Made by a program: the position numbers and the translations under genes
Shown here: positions 17,037-26,858 of the stretch, in pieces
Numbering within the stretch: the stretch's first letter is position 1
How the letters are laid out: each line of letters begins with the position of its first letter
Notes under the pieces: generated by a model
What the model was told of the DNA's origin: nothing
The model's input: only the letters and a program-made list of their open reading frames with translations
Database searches by the model: none
NCBI RefSeq assembly: GCF_037154075.1
Contig: NZ_JBANRJ010000001.1
Span: 1,731,501 to 1,795,500, forward strand
DNA: 64,000 bases
Direction of reading: 5' to 3'
Origin: Sphingobium aromaticiconvertens
GTDB lineage: Bacteria; Pseudomonadota; Alphaproteobacteria; Sphingomonadales; Sphingomonadaceae

Positions 17037-17115
17037 GCGTGTTCCTGCTTTCATTCGTCGCAAATATTTCACATCCCAGTGAAAATTCAGCCGATTCGTG
17101 AGGGGGAATCCCACG

Positions 17116-17151
17116 AAAAAAAGTGCGGGTCGGGGCTGTCCGAACCGCACT
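17116..17151 (-). terminator. Terminator-like hairpin in the rpoB leader
   Basis: On the minus strand AGTGCGG and CCGCACT form a 7-bp stem, extended inside by TCGG/CCGA across one mismatch. It is followed at once by seven T residues. It sits about 80 bases before the rpoB ATG and about 130 bases after the proposed promoter. It could therefore attenuate rpoBC transcription or end incoming transcripts. Confidence 0.7.
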
Positions 17152-17285
17152 GCCAGCATCTGGTGATACCCGCAAAGTCGCCCAATTCTGCCAAAAACCG
17201 TGTGCAATGCGGTAGCTGGCTCCCGAACGACCGGGGCGCGAAACCCTGGCCAGGAAGGCGTCAGGCATCGACTAGTCTTGGCAGC

Positions 17286-17314
17286 TATATAGCGCCGCTG
17301 TTGGATTTTGTTAA
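17286..17314 (-). promoter_or_regulatory. Candidate sigma-70-type promoter of rpoBC
   Basis: On the minus strand TTAACA (-35) and TATATA (-10) are separated by exactly 17 bases. The predicted start lies about 240 bases before rpoB. The good match, correct spacing and absence of an upstream ribosomal-protein gene support it as the main rpoBC promoter. Confidence 0.6.
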
Positions 17315-17365
17315 GGGGGTAGCTTGGCTTTTGTTGATCCGGTGCAGGGCGCCTTGATCTGTGTA

Positions 17366-17395
17366 TTGACGTAAACGTAAACGTAAACTACGTTT
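17366..17395. promoter_or_regulatory. LiuR-like operator: tandem GTAAAC repeats
   Basis: TTGAC is followed by three head-to-tail GTAAAC units and then TACGTTT, immediately before the merR start at 17402. Palindromic ACGTAAACGT-type sites are known for LiuR, the MerR-family regulator of branched-chain acid and fatty acid catabolism. The match of this site to the downstream MerR gene suggests autoregulation. Confidence 0.65.
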
Positions 17396-17401
17396 CCTTT
17401 T

Positions 17402-17812
17402 ATGTACCAGCGCAGCACCATTGCGGGCATTGAACTGCCCGACGCCCATAACCGCGACAACTACAGCATTTCCGATCTGTCGGAAGAGTTTGGCGTCACC
17501 GCCCGCGCGCTTCGTTTTTACGAGGATGAGGGGTTGATCGCGCCGCAGCGGCAGGGATTGGCGCGTATCTATTCGCGCCGGGACCGGGCGCGTCTTGCCT
17601 GGATCTTGCGGGGCAAACGAGTGGGCTTTTCGCTCCAGGAAATCCGCGAAATGATCGACCTGTATGACGCGGACGAAGATCATGAGGCGCAGCGCCGCGT
17701 CACCATGGCGAAATGCCAGGCGCGTATCGACCTGCTCAACAACCAGAAGGCCGACATTGACGCTGCCATCGCTGAACTGGCGAGCTTTGTTGAGTCGATC
17801 AGCAAGCCCTGA
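17402..17812 (+). CDS. MerR-family regulator (LiuR-like)
   Basis: A 136-residue regulator. The N-terminal MerR DNA-binding domain reads YSISDLSEEFGVTARALRFY then EDEGLIAPQRQGLARIYSRR (about residues 21-60). A helical dimerisation coiled coil ends the protein. There are no metal-binding cysteine clusters apart from one Cys, so it is unlikely to sense metals. The family (LiuR/PnuR type) controls acyl-CoA degradation genes. An acyl-CoA dehydrogenase gene follows 40 bases downstream, and a LiuR-like repeat site precedes the start. Confidence 0.9.
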   Translation: MYQRSTIAGIELPDAHNRDNYSISDLSEEFGVTARALRFYEDEGLIAPQRQGLARIYSRRDRARLAWILRGKRVGFSLQEIREMIDLYDADEDHEAQRRVTMAKCQARIDLLNNQKADIDAAIAELASFVESISKP

Positions 17813-17852
17813 CCGAAGCTGAATTCGAATAAAACATAGACCGGAGAAGATC

Positions 17853-19655
17853 ATGCCCAGCTACGCCGCCCCCGTCCGCGACACCCGCTTTGTGCTTGAC
17901 CATGTGGTGGGGATCGACCGCTACGCCAATTTGCCGGGGTTTGAGTCCGTTTCGCCCGATCTGGTTGATGCGATCCTGGGCGAAGGCGGCAAGTTCGCCG
18001 CCGAAGTGCTTTTCCCGCTGAATGCGGTCGGTGACAAGGAAGGCTGCACGCGTCATCCCGATGGATCGGTGACGACGCCCACAGGCTTCAAGGACGGATA
18101 TGACCAGTTCGTGGCGGGCGGCTGGACGACGCTGCACGCACCGGAAGCCTTTGGCGGGCAGGGTTTGCCCTCCGTCATCGCAACGGCGGTCAGCGAATAT
18201 GTGCTGTCGGCGAATCAGAGCTTTGAAATGTATCATGGCCTGACCGCGGGTGCGATTGCCGCTTTGCTGGTCAAGGGTAGCGATGTGCTGCAAGCGACCT
18301 ATCTGCCCAACATGGTGTCGGGCAAATGGACCGGCACCATGAACCTGACCGAGCCGCATTGCGGAACGGACCTTGGCCTTATCAAGACCAAGGCGGTGCC
18401 GCAGGCCGATGGCAGCTACCAGATCACCGGCACCAAGATTTTCATCTCGGCCGGTGAGCATGACCTGACCGAGAATATCATCCATCTGGTACTGGCCAAG
18501 ACGCCCGACGCCCCTGAAGGCAGCAAGGGCATCTCGCTGTTCGTCGTGCCCAAGGTCATGGTGAAGGAGGATGGCTCGCTGGGCGACCGCAATGCCGTCA
18601 GTTGCGGGTCGATCGAGCATAAGATGGGTATTCACGGCAACGCCACCTGCGTCATGAACTATGACGGGGCGACCGGCTGGCTGGTCGGCGAGGAGAATAA
18701 GGGACTGGCCGCAATGTTCATCATGATGAACGCGGCGCGGCTGGGCGTGGGCCTTCAGGGTCTGGCGCAGGGCGAGATCGCCTTCCAGAACGCGGTTCAC
18801 TATGCCCATGATCGTCGTCAGGGACGGGCGCTGACTGGTCCCAAGGACCCGCAGGAAAAGGCCGACACGCTGTTCGTCCACCCTGATGTCCGCCGGATGC
18901 TGATGGAGGCGAAGGCGCTGACCGAAGGGCTGCGCGCCCTGATCCTGTGGGGGGCGCTCCAGGCCGATCTCGCCGAAAAGGCCGGGACCGAAGAGGAGCG
19001 TCTTGCCGCCAACGACCTCATCTCGCTGCTGACCCCGGTCATCAAGGGCTATGGCACTGACAAGGGTTTCGATGTCGCGGTCAATTGCCAGCAGGTATTT
19101 GGCGGCCATGGCTACATCTGGGAAAATGGCATGGAGCAATATGTGCGCGACGCGCGCATCGCCCAGATTTACGAGGGCACCAATGGCGTGCAGGCGATGG
19201 ACCTTGTCGGTCGCAAGCTGGCGCTGAACGGCGGCCGGGCGCTTCAAGCCTTCCTGAAGATCGTTGCCACCGAGGTTGCCGAAGCCAAGGGCAATGGGAA
19301 ACTGGCGGGTTTTGCCGAAGCGCTCGAAAAGGCGACCGGACAATTGCAGGCCGCGACTATGTGGCTGATGCAGAATGCGATGAAGAACCCCGACAATGCC
19401 GGGGCGGGCGCGCATAGCTATATGCACATATTGGGCATCGTCTCCACTGGCCTTATGTGGCTGCGGATGGCGAAAGCGGCCAGCGACCTGCTGGCGGCGG
19501 GCGAGGGCGATGCCCGCTATCTGGAGGCAAAGCTGGTGACGGCGCGCTTCTTTGCCGAGCGGATCATGCCCGACGCGGGCGCGCTGCGCCGCAAGATCGA
19601 AGGCGGAGCAGAGAGCCTGATGGCGCTGGACCCGGACATGTTCCTGGCGGCTTGA
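17853..19655 (+). CDS. Acyl-CoA dehydrogenase, long DmdC-type
   Basis: A 600-residue FAD-dependent acyl-CoA dehydrogenase of the long class that includes 3-methylmercaptopropionyl-CoA dehydrogenase (DmdC). Visible parts are the N-terminal helical cap, the flavin-binding [15 protein letters not shown] and [10 protein letters not shown] segments, and [20 protein letters not shown]. The catalytic base is probably Glu441 in [10 protein letters not shown]-terminal extension of about 120 residues is typical of this class. Chain-length preference is not predictable. It is probably in one transcript with merR and controlled by it; the GGAGAAG ribosome site supports the start. Confidence 0.93.
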   Translation: MPSYAAPVRDTRFVLDHVVGIDRYANLPGFESVSPDLVDAILGEGGKFAAEVLFPLNAVGDKEGCTRHPDGSVTTPTGFKDGYDQFVAGGWTTLHAPEAFGGQGLPSVIATAVSEYVLSANQSFEMYHGLTAGAIAALLVKGSDVLQATYLPNMVSGKWTGTMNLTEPHCGTDLGLIKTKAVPQADGSYQITGTKIFISAGEHDLTENIIHLVLAKTPDAPEGSKGISLFVVPKVMVKEDGSLGDRNAVSCGSIEHKMGIHGNATCVMNYDGATGWLVGEENKGLAAMFIMMNAARLGVGLQGLAQGEIAFQNAVHYAHDRRQGRALTGPKDPQEKADTLFVHPDVRRMLMEAKALTEGLRALILWGALQADLAEKAGTEEERLAANDLISLLTPVIKGYGTDKGFDVAVNCQQVFGGHGYIWENGMEQYVRDARIAQIYEGTNGVQAMDLVGRKLALNGGRALQAFLKIVATEVAEAKGNGKLAGFAEALEKATGQLQAATMWLMQNAMKNPDNAGAGAHSYMHILGIVSTGLMWLRMAKAASDLLAAGEGDARYLEAKLVTARFFAERIMPDAGALRRKIEGGAESLMALDPDMFLAA

Positions 19656-19664
19656 TTGTTGAGA

Positions 19665-19684
19665 TCAGCGCTTAAACGCGCTGA
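19665..19684. terminator. Weak hairpin between convergent genes
   Basis: TCAGCGC and GCGCTGA form a perfect 7-bp stem with a six-base loop, 10 bases after the acyl-CoA dehydrogenase stop and just before the end of the convergent hydrolase gene. No clear T-run follows on either strand. Confidence 0.4.
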
Positions 19685-19689
19685 CCGCC

Positions 19690-21060
19690 TTATTCTGTAG
19701 AGGACAAGAGTTTGGGCGGTGGCATGATCGTCACCGTCTCGAACCGCTCCTTGCGTCGGACGCCGGACAATTGCGGGATTTGCGCGGCTGGCGTGGCCGC
19801 AGGCTGGGCGACGGCTGCCTGAGAGGCGCCTGGCGTCCGGTCACGCATACATTGCCGCTTGTCCGCGCGCGGGGTCAACGCACAGTTCCACAAAGCGCGC
19901 TGCAACCCGCTGTCGGCATTGTGGATATAGGAAAAGGCCATCGTCTCGATCTGCGCGGGATTGAGCGGGAAGCGGCCCGGCGCGCCATCGCTTGCCCGCC
20001 AGCCCATCAATCGACATTCGGAGCGTCCGGCACAAAAGGTTTCGGCCAGCGCGGGCCAACTATCGGGACTGGTTCCGCGCCCCAATTCGAACAGGAAGCT
20101 GCGTGCGCCCGGCTCCATGGCGATCAGCCTGCCGCTGCCGAAAACCTTGCCCAGAGACTCCGTTCCGACCGGCTGTTGGAAGCGGGTGGTCAGCAAGGCA
20201 GCCTTCTCAGTACCGGTCAGCGGGGGTGCCACTTGATGAAGCAGCCCCAGTTGGAAAGGCGTCGTCCCTGGCGTGCCCTGATGCGCTGGCGACAGGCGGG
20301 CGATGCGCGCAATCAGCGGCTCAACGCTGTCCACCGTCTGGCGAAAGGCGGGTGGCGTGCCCCACCAACCGGTCCAGCGAAAGAAGAGGTGGGTGCCGAC
20401 CGCTGCCACCTTGTCCAGCGAACTGCTCCAGTAAGGCACAACCCAATTGGTGTGATAATGGGTGGCAAGGCCGATTGGCTTGAACACCTTGCCCGCCAGC
20501 GCAGCGGTTGCGATCTCCCGTGCCCGCGCCCAGGCGGACGCCGAAGGCGTCCGGGCGGCCAGCGCGCCGTCGCAGGTGAAGGTGAACTGACAACCGGTTG
20601 TCCGCTCCTGTCCTTGAAAGACTACGCCGCACACGGTCTTAGGGAAAGCGGGATGGCGCGTGCGATTGAGCACGACCTGCGCCACCGCTTCCTCGCCCAC
20701 GGCGTCGTCTCCCGCCTCATAGATTTGCGCGGCGGCCAGGCAGTCGGTTGCGCGGCCCAGATCTTCCGGCGACCCGGCAAAAAGGAAAGGGCGTGCGGCC
20801 GGGTTGGGCAGCCGGGAAATGGGGATGGCGGCGTTGAAGGCGCGCGCGTCATCCTGCGCGAGCGCATAGACTTTGACAGGTTCGACCGCGGGAGGAGGAG
20901 ATGGGGGGCGAACGGCCCTTTCCGCGCGGTGGGCGAGTGCGGCGGAAGGCGTTTTGCCGCCTTCATGCCACGCGACTGCACCGGGTATCCCCAGAAACAG
21001 GGTGGCCCAGAGCGCGCACATCAAGGGATGCGGCGTGGATGCAGTCGCTGGCACGGTCAT
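19690..21060 (-). CDS. Cell wall hydrolase, SleB/CwlJ type
   Basis: A 456-residue exported protein. An N-terminal hydrophobic segment (about residues 12-31) acts as signal or anchor and is followed by a proline-rich linker. The SleB (Hydrolase_2) domain lies near residues 100-240. It shows the family pattern LAAAQIYEAGDDAVGEEAVA, VVLNRTRHPAFP, CQFTFTCDG and ATHYHTNWVVPYW, with its conserved glutamates and histidines. In spore formers such enzymes open cortex peptidoglycan; in alphaproteobacteria they probably remodel the wall. The C-terminal 200 residues are not recognised. Confidence 0.88.
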   Translation of the reverse strand: MTVPATASTPHPLMCALWATLFLGIPGAVAWHEGGKTPSAALAHRAERAVRPPSPPPAVEPVKVYALAQDDARAFNAAIPISRLPNPAARPFLFAGSPEDLGRATDCLAAAQIYEAGDDAVGEEAVAQVVLNRTRHPAFPKTVCGVVFQGQERTTGCQFTFTCDGALAARTPSASAWARAREIATAALAGKVFKPIGLATHYHTNWVVPYWSSSLDKVAAVGTHLFFRWTGWWGTPPAFRQTVDSVEPLIARIARLSPAHQGTPGTTPFQLGLLHQVAPPLTGTEKAALLTTRFQQPVGTESLGKVFGSGRLIAMEPGARSFLFELGRGTSPDSWPALAETFCAGRSECRLMGWRASDGAPGRFPLNPAQIETMAFSYIHNADSGLQRALWNCALTPRADKRQCMRDRTPGASQAAVAQPAATPAAQIPQLSGVRRKERFETVTIMPPPKLLSSTE

Positions 21061-21078
21061 GACGGGCCGTCTCGAACC

Positions 21079-21996
21079 CTATTCCGGCAGGAAATCGGGA
21101 ACCGACAGATAGCGTTCGCCGGTATCATAGTTGAAGCCAAGTACCCGGCTGCCTGCGGGCAGTTCTTTCAGTTTCTGGGCGATGGCGGCGAGCGTCGCAC
21201 CGGAGGAGATGCCGACGAACACCCCTTCTTCCCGCGCGGCGCGGCGGGCATAGTCCTTGGCGTCGGCGGGATCGACCTGGATCACCCCGTCCAGCAACTG
21301 GGTGTGGAGGTTGGCAGGGATAAAGCCTGCGCCGATGCCCTGAATGGCGTGTGGACCGGGTTGGCCACCGCTGATGACCGGGGAGAGGGTCGGTTCCACG
21401 GCATAGACCTTGATGCTGGGCCAATGTTCTTTCAGCACCTGTGCGACGCCAGTGATGTGACCACCCGTGCCAACGCCCGTAATGACCGCATCGAGAGGGG
21501 CGTCGGCGAAGTCGGTCAGGATTTCCTGCGCGGTGGTACGGACGTGGACGTCGATATTGGCCGGGTTTTCGAATTGCTGGGGCATCCAGGCGCCAGGCGT
21601 CTGGCTCACCAGTTCGATCGCGCGCTCGATGGCGCCCTTCATCCCTTTTTCGCGGGGGGTCAGGTCGAAGCTGGCGCCATAGGCCAGCATCAGGCGGCGG
21701 CGTTCGATCGACATGCTTTCGGGCATGACCAGAACCAGCTTATAGCCCTTCACCGCTGCGACCATCGCCAGGCCAACGCCGGTATTGCCGGAGGTCGGCT
21801 CGATAATCGTGCCGCCGGGCTTCAGGTCGCCGGAAGCTTCGGCGGCCTCGATCATGGCGAGGGCGATGCGATCCTTGATCGATCCGCCGGGATTGGACCG
21901 CTCGGACTTGATCCACACTTCAGCATCGCCGAACAGCCGCTGCACGCGGATGTGCGGCGTGTTGCCGATGGTTTCCAATATGGTGGAGGCCTTCAT
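21079..21996 (-). CDS. cysK: Cysteine synthase A (O-acetylserine sulfhydrylase)
   Basis: A 305-residue fold-type II PLP enzyme that makes cysteine from O-acetylserine and sulfide in the cytoplasm. The PLP lysine is Lys41 in [11 protein letters not shown]. The substrate loop is [13 protein letters not shown], the phosphate-binding loop is [12 protein letters not shown], and the C-terminal GISSGA closes the pocket. Length and motifs match CysK rather than cystathionine beta-synthase. Its ATG overlaps the stop of the upstream MFS gene (ATGA), so the two are translationally coupled. Confidence 0.95.
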   Translation of the reverse strand: MKASTILETIGNTPHIRVQRLFGDAEVWIKSERSNPGGSIKDRIALAMIEAAEASGDLKPGGTIIEPTSGNTGVGLAMVAAVKGYKLVLVMPESMSIERRRLMLAYGASFDLTPREKGMKGAIERAIELVSQTPGAWMPQQFENPANIDVHVRTTAQEILTDFADAPLDAVITGVGTGGHITGVAQVLKEHWPSIKVYAVEPTLSPVISGGQPGPHAIQGIGAGFIPANLHTQLLDGVIQVDPADAKDYARRAAREEGVFVGISSGATLAAIAQKLKELPAGSRVLGFNYDTGERYLSVPDFLPE

Positions 21997-23294
21997 AGTG
22001 CTTTCTCCTCTATGACGTCCGCTCGCCCGATGTCGGGTGGATCGAAGCTGCGTGCAAGGCGCAATTCGGGGAAGAGCCGCGCCCAGATGATGGTGATGAC
22101 GATAGCACCGATGCCGCCGCCAATGACAGCGGCGATCGGGCCAACCAGTGCCGCAAGAAAGCCGGATTCCGCTTCGCCTAGTTCGTTGGAGGCCGAAATG
22201 GTAAGTTGCGACAGGCTGGACACGCGACCGCGCATGGCGTCGGGTGTGTGGAGCTGGATGAGTGACTGGCGGACATAGACCGACACCATGTCGGAGCAGC
22301 CGAGGACGATCAGCGCGCCGATGCCCAGTTCCATGGCATAGTGGCGTGGCGCAAAGGCGGTGAGGCCGAAGGCGATGGTGGCAAGGCCGAAGATGATCAC
22401 CGCCACCAGCATCTTCATGCCCACCTCGCTTTTCATCGGGCGGAAGGAGAACCAGAGCGCTGTCAGGCCCGCGCCGATACCGGGTGCGGCGGCAAGGTGG
22501 CCAAGCCCCTGCGAGCCGACATGGAGAATGTCGCGGGCGTAGACCGGCAGCAGCGCGGTCGCCCCCGCCAGCAGCACCGCGAACAGGTCGAGCGTGATCG
22601 TCGCCAGCACCAGCCGGTTGCCGCGCACATAGGCAAAGCCGTCGATCATCTGGCGGATCGGATGGCGGCTGGTGTCACGTGGCGGCTGGGGCACGGGACC
22701 GATCAGCAACATGCACGAAAGCCCCACGCCATAGAGCAGCGCGGCCATCGCATAGGCGCCCCATGGCGTAAACGCATAGGCATAGCCGCCCAGCGCCGGG
22801 CCGATGATCATGCCCGTTTGCCATGCGACGCTGGAAATGGCGATGGCGTTGGGCAGCATTTCGCGTGGCACCAGATTGGGCGCCAACGCGCTATAGGCGG
22901 GGCCATTGAAGGCCCGAGCGATGCCGACGATGACGGCGATACCAAAGATCAGCGGCAGACTGACCCAGCCTTCATAGGTGGCGAAGGCGAGCAGGGCCGA
23001 GGCGACGATCAATAGGCTGAGGGTGATCCGGGTGATCTTGCGCCGGTCGAAATGATCCGCGACCCAGCCGGTGACAGGCGTCAGGAAAAAGAGCGGCAGG
23101 AACTGGGCAAGGCCGATCAGACCAAGTTGTGCCGCCGCGCCCGATGTCGTCATCGTCTCACGCGCGATATTATAGGCCTGCCAGCCCAGCACGATCATCA
23201 TGCTGTATTGCGCCAAAACCGCCGCGACCCGCCCGACCAGATAGGCGCGGAAATTGGCGTGACGCAGCGGGTGGCTGGACTGTGATATGGTCAT
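21993..23294 (-). CDS. MFS exporter (EntS-like)
   Basis: A 12-helix transporter of about 433 residues. I chose the ATG at 23294 ([20 protein letters not shown]), because the upstream extension is not protein-like. Motif A-like [15 protein letters not shown] follows helix 2. The ALRHxNFR start and overall pattern match the MFS group containing the enterobactin exporter EntS. Coupling to cysK (4-base overlap) might suggest export of cysteine or a cysteine-derived metabolite, but this is inference only. Confidence 0.88.
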   Translation of the reverse strand: MTISQSSHPLRHANFRAYLVGRVAAVLAQYSMMIVLGWQAYNIARETMTTSGAAAQLGLIGLAQFLPLFFLTPVTGWVADHFDRRKITRITLSLLIVASALLAFATYEGWVSLPLIFGIAVIVGIARAFNGPAYSALAPNLVPREMLPNAIAISSVAWQTGMIIGPALGGYAYAFTPWGAYAMAALLYGVGLSCMLLIGPVPQPPRDTSRHPIRQMIDGFAYVRGNRLVLATITLDLFAVLLAGATALLPVYARDILHVGSQGLGHLAAAPGIGAGLTALWFSFRPMKSEVGMKMLVAVIIFGLATIAFGLTAFAPRHYAMELGIGALIVLGCSDMVSVYVRQSLIQLHTPDAMRGRVSSLSQLTISASNELGEAESGFLAALVGPIAAVIGGGIGAIVITIIWARLFPELRLARSFDPPDIGRADVIEEKAL

Positions 23295-23425
23295 TATGCG
23301 ACCTTTAGCGCGGCTGAATGCGAAGCGGCAACCTGCGTTGCTGCGGTGGCGGCGATCAAATCTGTGGGGCGGGAAATGGCAGCTTGGATGGACAGGGAGG
23401 CATCCGGTCATGCACCTTCATCATT

Positions 23426-23453
23426 CGTCATTCCCGCCTTCGCGGGAATGACG
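23426..23453. repeat. REP-like palindrome
   Basis: CGTCATTCCCGC and its exact complement are separated by CTTC, a 28-bp palindrome in the gap between the DUF853 and MFS genes. Intergenic palindromes of this type (GTCATTCCCGC...GCGGGAATGAC) are widespread in proteobacterial genomes. It is the only copy seen in the window. Confidence 0.75.
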
Positions 23454-23464
23454 AGGGAAGAGCG

Positions 23465-25096
23465 TTACTTGAACAGACTGCCCAATAGGCCACGCACCAG
23501 TTTGCCCGCGATCCCGCCGGACGATGCCTTGCGGCTGGTGCCGCCGAACACAGCCTTGCCGAGTTCGTTCGCGACCTGACGACCGACCGAGGAACCCACC
23601 GCGCGGGTGGCGGACTGGACCGCTTTGTCAAAACCAGACGGCTTGGCCGCTTCGCGGGCGGCAATGGCGTCCTGTCGGGCCTGCTCCTTCAACTGCTGTT
23701 CGCGCTGCTTCGCCTCTACCTTGGCCTGGATGGCGGCGGCCTTGTCGGCCTCCACCTGCGCCTTGGAAGCCTCTGCCGCTGCGGCGGAAGCTTGGCCGCG
23801 AGCCGCCAGGATTTCCTCGGCGGATTCGCGGTCGACTACCGTGTCATACTTGCCCGCTACCGGAGAAATGGACTGGATGATCGCGCGCTCTTTCACATCG
23901 ACGGGGCCAAGGCGCGAACGGGGCGGGGCGATCAGGGTGCGCTGGACGATGCCGGGTGAGCCATCCTCCTGCAGCAGCGACACCAGCGCTTCACCGGTCT
24001 TGAGTTCGGTGATGGCGGTTTCGACGTTCAGATCCGGGTTGATGCGAAAGGTGTCGGCTGCGGCCTTGATCGCCTTTTGATCGCGGGGGGTGAAGGCGCG
24101 CAGCGCGTGCTGGACGCGATTGCCAAGCTGACCTGCCACATCCTCGGGAATATCGATCGGGTTCTGGGTGACGAAATAGACGCCCACACCCTTCGACCGG
24201 ATCAGGCGCACGACCTGCTCGATCTTGTCGGTCAGCGCCTTGGGTGCGTCGTCGAACAGCAGATGCGCTTCGTCGAAGAAGAAGACCAGCTTGGGTTTTT
24301 CCGGGTCACCCACTTCGGGCAGCGTCTCGAACAATTCGGAGAGCAGCCACAGGAGGAAGGTGGCGTAGAGCTTGGGGCTCTGCATCAGCTTGTCGGCGGC
24401 CAGCACGTTGACATAACCGCGCCCCTTGTCATCCACGCCCAGGAAGTCGTGGATGTCGAGCGCGGGTTCGCCGAAGAAATGCGCGCCGCCCTGCGAATCC
24501 AGTTGCAGCAACTGGCGTTGGATCGTGCCGACGCTGGCCTTGGTCACATTGCCATATTTGGCCGAAAGCATGTCGGCATTTTCGGCGCAATAGGCCAACA
24601 TCGCCTGAAGGTCGCCCAGGTCGAGCAGCAGCAATCCTTCCTCATCGGCATAGCGAAAGGCGATGGTGAGTACGCCTTCCTGCGTTTCGTTGAGGCCCAT
24701 GAGGCGGGAGAGGAGGAGCGGTCCCATCTCGCTGACGGTGGTGCGGATTGGATGGCCTTGCTCGCCGTAGAGATCCCAGAAGATGGCGGGGTTATCGGCA
24801 TAGCTGTAATTTTCAACACCGATCTCCTTGGCGCGAGAGACCAGTTTGTCGGCATTTTTCGCGGTCGGCGAACCGGCCATGGCGATGCCCGAAAGGTCGC
24901 CTTTTACGTCGGCGACGAAGACCGGGACGCCCAGGGCGGAGAAGCTCTCTGCGATGCCCTGAAGCGTTACCGTCTTGCCCGTGCCGGTGGCGCCGGCGAT
25001 CAGGCCGTGACGGTTGGCGCGGCGCAGATTGAGATATTGGGGGATGCCGCCATCCTTGTCCGGTGCGCCAAGGCCCAGGAAGATACCGTCGCTCAT
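23465..25096 (-). CDS. HerA-like ATPase, DUF853 family
   Basis: A 543-residue P-loop ATPase of the HerA/FtsK superfamily (DUF853, E. coli YjgR-like). Walker A is GATGTGKT near residue 35, and Walker B is [13 protein letters not shown] sensor-like [20 protein letters not shown] follows. The C-terminal 130 residues hold an Ala/Glu/Lys/Gln coiled coil. I chose the ATG at 25096; an upstream ATG at 25195 adds unrelated sequence. The cellular role of this family is poorly known; a DNA or nucleic-acid motor is assumed from homology. Confidence 0.92.
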   Translation of the reverse strand: MSDGIFLGLGAPDKDGGIPQYLNLRRANRHGLIAGATGTGKTVTLQGIAESFSALGVPVFVADVKGDLSGIAMAGSPTAKNADKLVSRAKEIGVENYSYADNPAIFWDLYGEQGHPIRTTVSEMGPLLLSRLMGLNETQEGVLTIAFRYADEEGLLLLDLGDLQAMLAYCAENADMLSAKYGNVTKASVGTIQRQLLQLDSQGGAHFFGEPALDIHDFLGVDDKGRGYVNVLAADKLMQSPKLYATFLLWLLSELFETLPEVGDPEKPKLVFFFDEAHLLFDDAPKALTDKIEQVVRLIRSKGVGVYFVTQNPIDIPEDVAGQLGNRVQHALRAFTPRDQKAIKAAADTFRINPDLNVETAITELKTGEALVSLLQEDGSPGIVQRTLIAPPRSRLGPVDVKERAIIQSISPVAGKYDTVVDRESAEEILAARGQASAAAAEASKAQVEADKAAAIQAKVEAKQREQQLKEQARQDAIAAREAAKPSGFDKAVQSATRAVGSSVGRQVANELGKAVFGGTSRKASSGGIAGKLVRGLLGSLFK

Positions 25097-25170
25097 ATGC
25101 TGCTCCCCAAAGAAATGCGGCTGCACTTTAGGCGGGGAGAGGGCGGTTCGACAAGCAAGTTCGTGGATAC

Positions 25171-25200
25171 AAAAAAAGGGCGCGGATTGCTCCACGCCCT
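25171..25200 (-). terminator. Rho-independent terminator after degP
   Basis: On the minus strand AGGGCGTGG pairs with CCGCGCCCT (one G-U pair) around a six-base loop, followed by seven T residues. It lies 25 bases after the degP stop and upstream of the DUF853 start, so it ends the degP transcript. Confidence 0.88.
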
Positions 25201-25224
25201 CTTTATAATATTGATGTTACGCGA

Positions 25225-26757
25225 TTATTTGTCGCGCAAGCGGATCGGCAGGAAGATGGGCGGCTGACCGCGGCGCAACACCTGCAACAATACCGCGTTG
25301 CGGCCCTGATCTGCCACCTGCTTGACCGCCGCGTCCAGTTCCGCCTGGCTGGCGACCGGGCGGTTGTTGGCGGTGATGATGACATCGCCGCGCCGAAGCC
25401 CCTTGGTCCCCGCATCGGTGGAGCCGTCGACCGCCGCGATGACGACGCCGCGCGTTTCGGCGGGTACGCCAAGCTGACGGATGATGGAGGGGGTCAATGG
25501 CAGGGCTGAGATGCCCAGCGACTGAGTGGTCGCCGCGCCGCCATTGCCCTGCGGTGCCTGCTGGCTGAAATCCTCATCCTGCTGGGGGGCGAAGTTGGTC
25601 AGTTCATCCTCCGACGGACGCTCACCCACGACCGCGTTCACGGTCTGACGCTGGCCGTTGCGGATGAGGATGATCGGCACCCGCGACCCGATCGGCTGCG
25701 AAGCGACGATCGAGGACAGATTTTGGTCCGGGTTCACTTCCTGACCGCTGACGCTGACGATCACGTCGCCCGCCTTGATCCCGGCCTTGTCCGCACCCTT
25801 GCCCGGCTCGACGCTTTGAACGAACTCGCCACGATTCTTGGCAAGACCCAGCGAGTCGGCCAGATCCTCGCCCAGTGGGCTGATCTGGACGCCCAGATAG
25901 CCGCGCTTGACGCTCTGCCCCTTGCGGAGCGTTTCCACGATCGGGGCGGCCTGTTCGGAGGGAATGGCGAAGCCGATGCCGACATTGCCGCCCGAGGGGG
26001 ACAGGATCTGGCTGTTGATGCCGATGACATTGCCGCGCATGTCGAACATAGGGCCGCCGGAGTTGCCCTGGTTGATCGAGGCGTCGGTCTGGATGAACTT
26101 GTCATAGCCAGCGCCGGTCGAACGATGCACCGCCGAGATGATGCCCGCGGTCACGGTGCCCGACAGGGCGAAAGGGTTGCCGATCGCGACGACCCAGTCA
26201 CCGACGCGGGATTTGGTGCTGTCACCGAACTTGACGAATGGCAGGGGCTTTTTCGGTTCGATCTTCAGCACCGCAATGTCGGTGGCGATGTCGCGACCGA
26301 CCAGCTTCGCGGTATATTCTTCGCGATCGGTGAGCGTCACGGTGATCGAGTCGACGGTGGCGCCTTCGGCCCCGGCGGACACCACATGATTGTTGGTGAC
26401 AATATAGCCGTCAGCCGAGATCAGGAAGCCGGAACCCAACGACTGGGCCTGCCGCGTCTGCGGGCGGCCGCCCGGTGCCTGGCCCTGACCGAACAGGTCG
26501 CCAAAGGGCGTACCGGCAAAGGGGTTCTGGACAGCCACGCGCTGCTTCGTCGAAATGTTGACGACTGCGGGCTGAAGCTTTTCGACCATGTCGGCGAGGC
26601 TGACGGGCGCGCCCTGAGGGGCGGCGGCGGCCATGCCTTCATTCTGCGCGGTCTGCGCGCCGACATTGGAACTGGAGGTGACGGCGATGGCAGTGCCGCC
26701 GAGCAGCAGGGCTGCGGTAAGGGCATAAGCGTAACGCAAACGGACAAGTCCTCTCAT
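25225..26757 (-). CDS. degP: Periplasmic serine protease/chaperone, DegP (HtrA) family
   Basis: A 510-residue Do-like protease that degrades or refolds misfolded envelope proteins. A signal peptide (about residues 1-34) is followed by the trypsin-like domain with triad His124 (TNNHVV), Asp160 (TDIAVLK) and Ser233 (GNSGGP). Two PDZ domains follow (about 280-375 and 415-505, with RGYLGVQI and RRGDVII). It lies downstream of hflK-hflC on the same strand, a common arrangement in proteobacteria. The 101-bp gap to hflC holds GGAGAAAG/CTTTCTCC inverted repeats (26769-26810) of unknown role. It could also be called DegQ; the two cannot be separated here. Confidence 0.96.
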   Translation of the reverse strand: MRGLVRLRYAYALTAALLLGGTAIAVTSSSNVGAQTAQNEGMAAAAPQGAPVSLADMVEKLQPAVVNISTKQRVAVQNPFAGTPFGDLFGQGQAPGGRPQTRQAQSLGSGFLISADGYIVTNNHVVSAGAEGATVDSITVTLTDREEYTAKLVGRDIATDIAVLKIEPKKPLPFVKFGDSTKSRVGDWVVAIGNPFALSGTVTAGIISAVHRSTGAGYDKFIQTDASINQGNSGGPMFDMRGNVIGINSQILSPSGGNVGIGFAIPSEQAAPIVETLRKGQSVKRGYLGVQISPLGEDLADSLGLAKNRGEFVQSVEPGKGADKAGIKAGDVIVSVSGQEVNPDQNLSSIVASQPIGSRVPIILIRNGQRQTVNAVVGERPSEDELTNFAPQQDEDFSQQAPQGNGGAATTQSLGISALPLTPSIIRQLGVPAETRGVVIAAVDGSTDAGTKGLRRGDVIITANNRPVASQAELDAAVKQVADQGRNAVLLQVLRRGQPPIFLPIRLRDK

Positions 26758-26858
26758 GATTGAGAATAGGAGAAAGGGGGCTGAGTTATCCCTGAAATGG
26801 CACTTTCTCCCTTAACCCATATTGAATGGCGAATGTTCCGGTTCGACAATAAAGTGCC

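Noticed and set aside
19771..22278. 835-codon frame on the plus strand across the hydrolase and cysK genes
   Set aside because: It spans two well-supported genes on the minus strand and has no family features.
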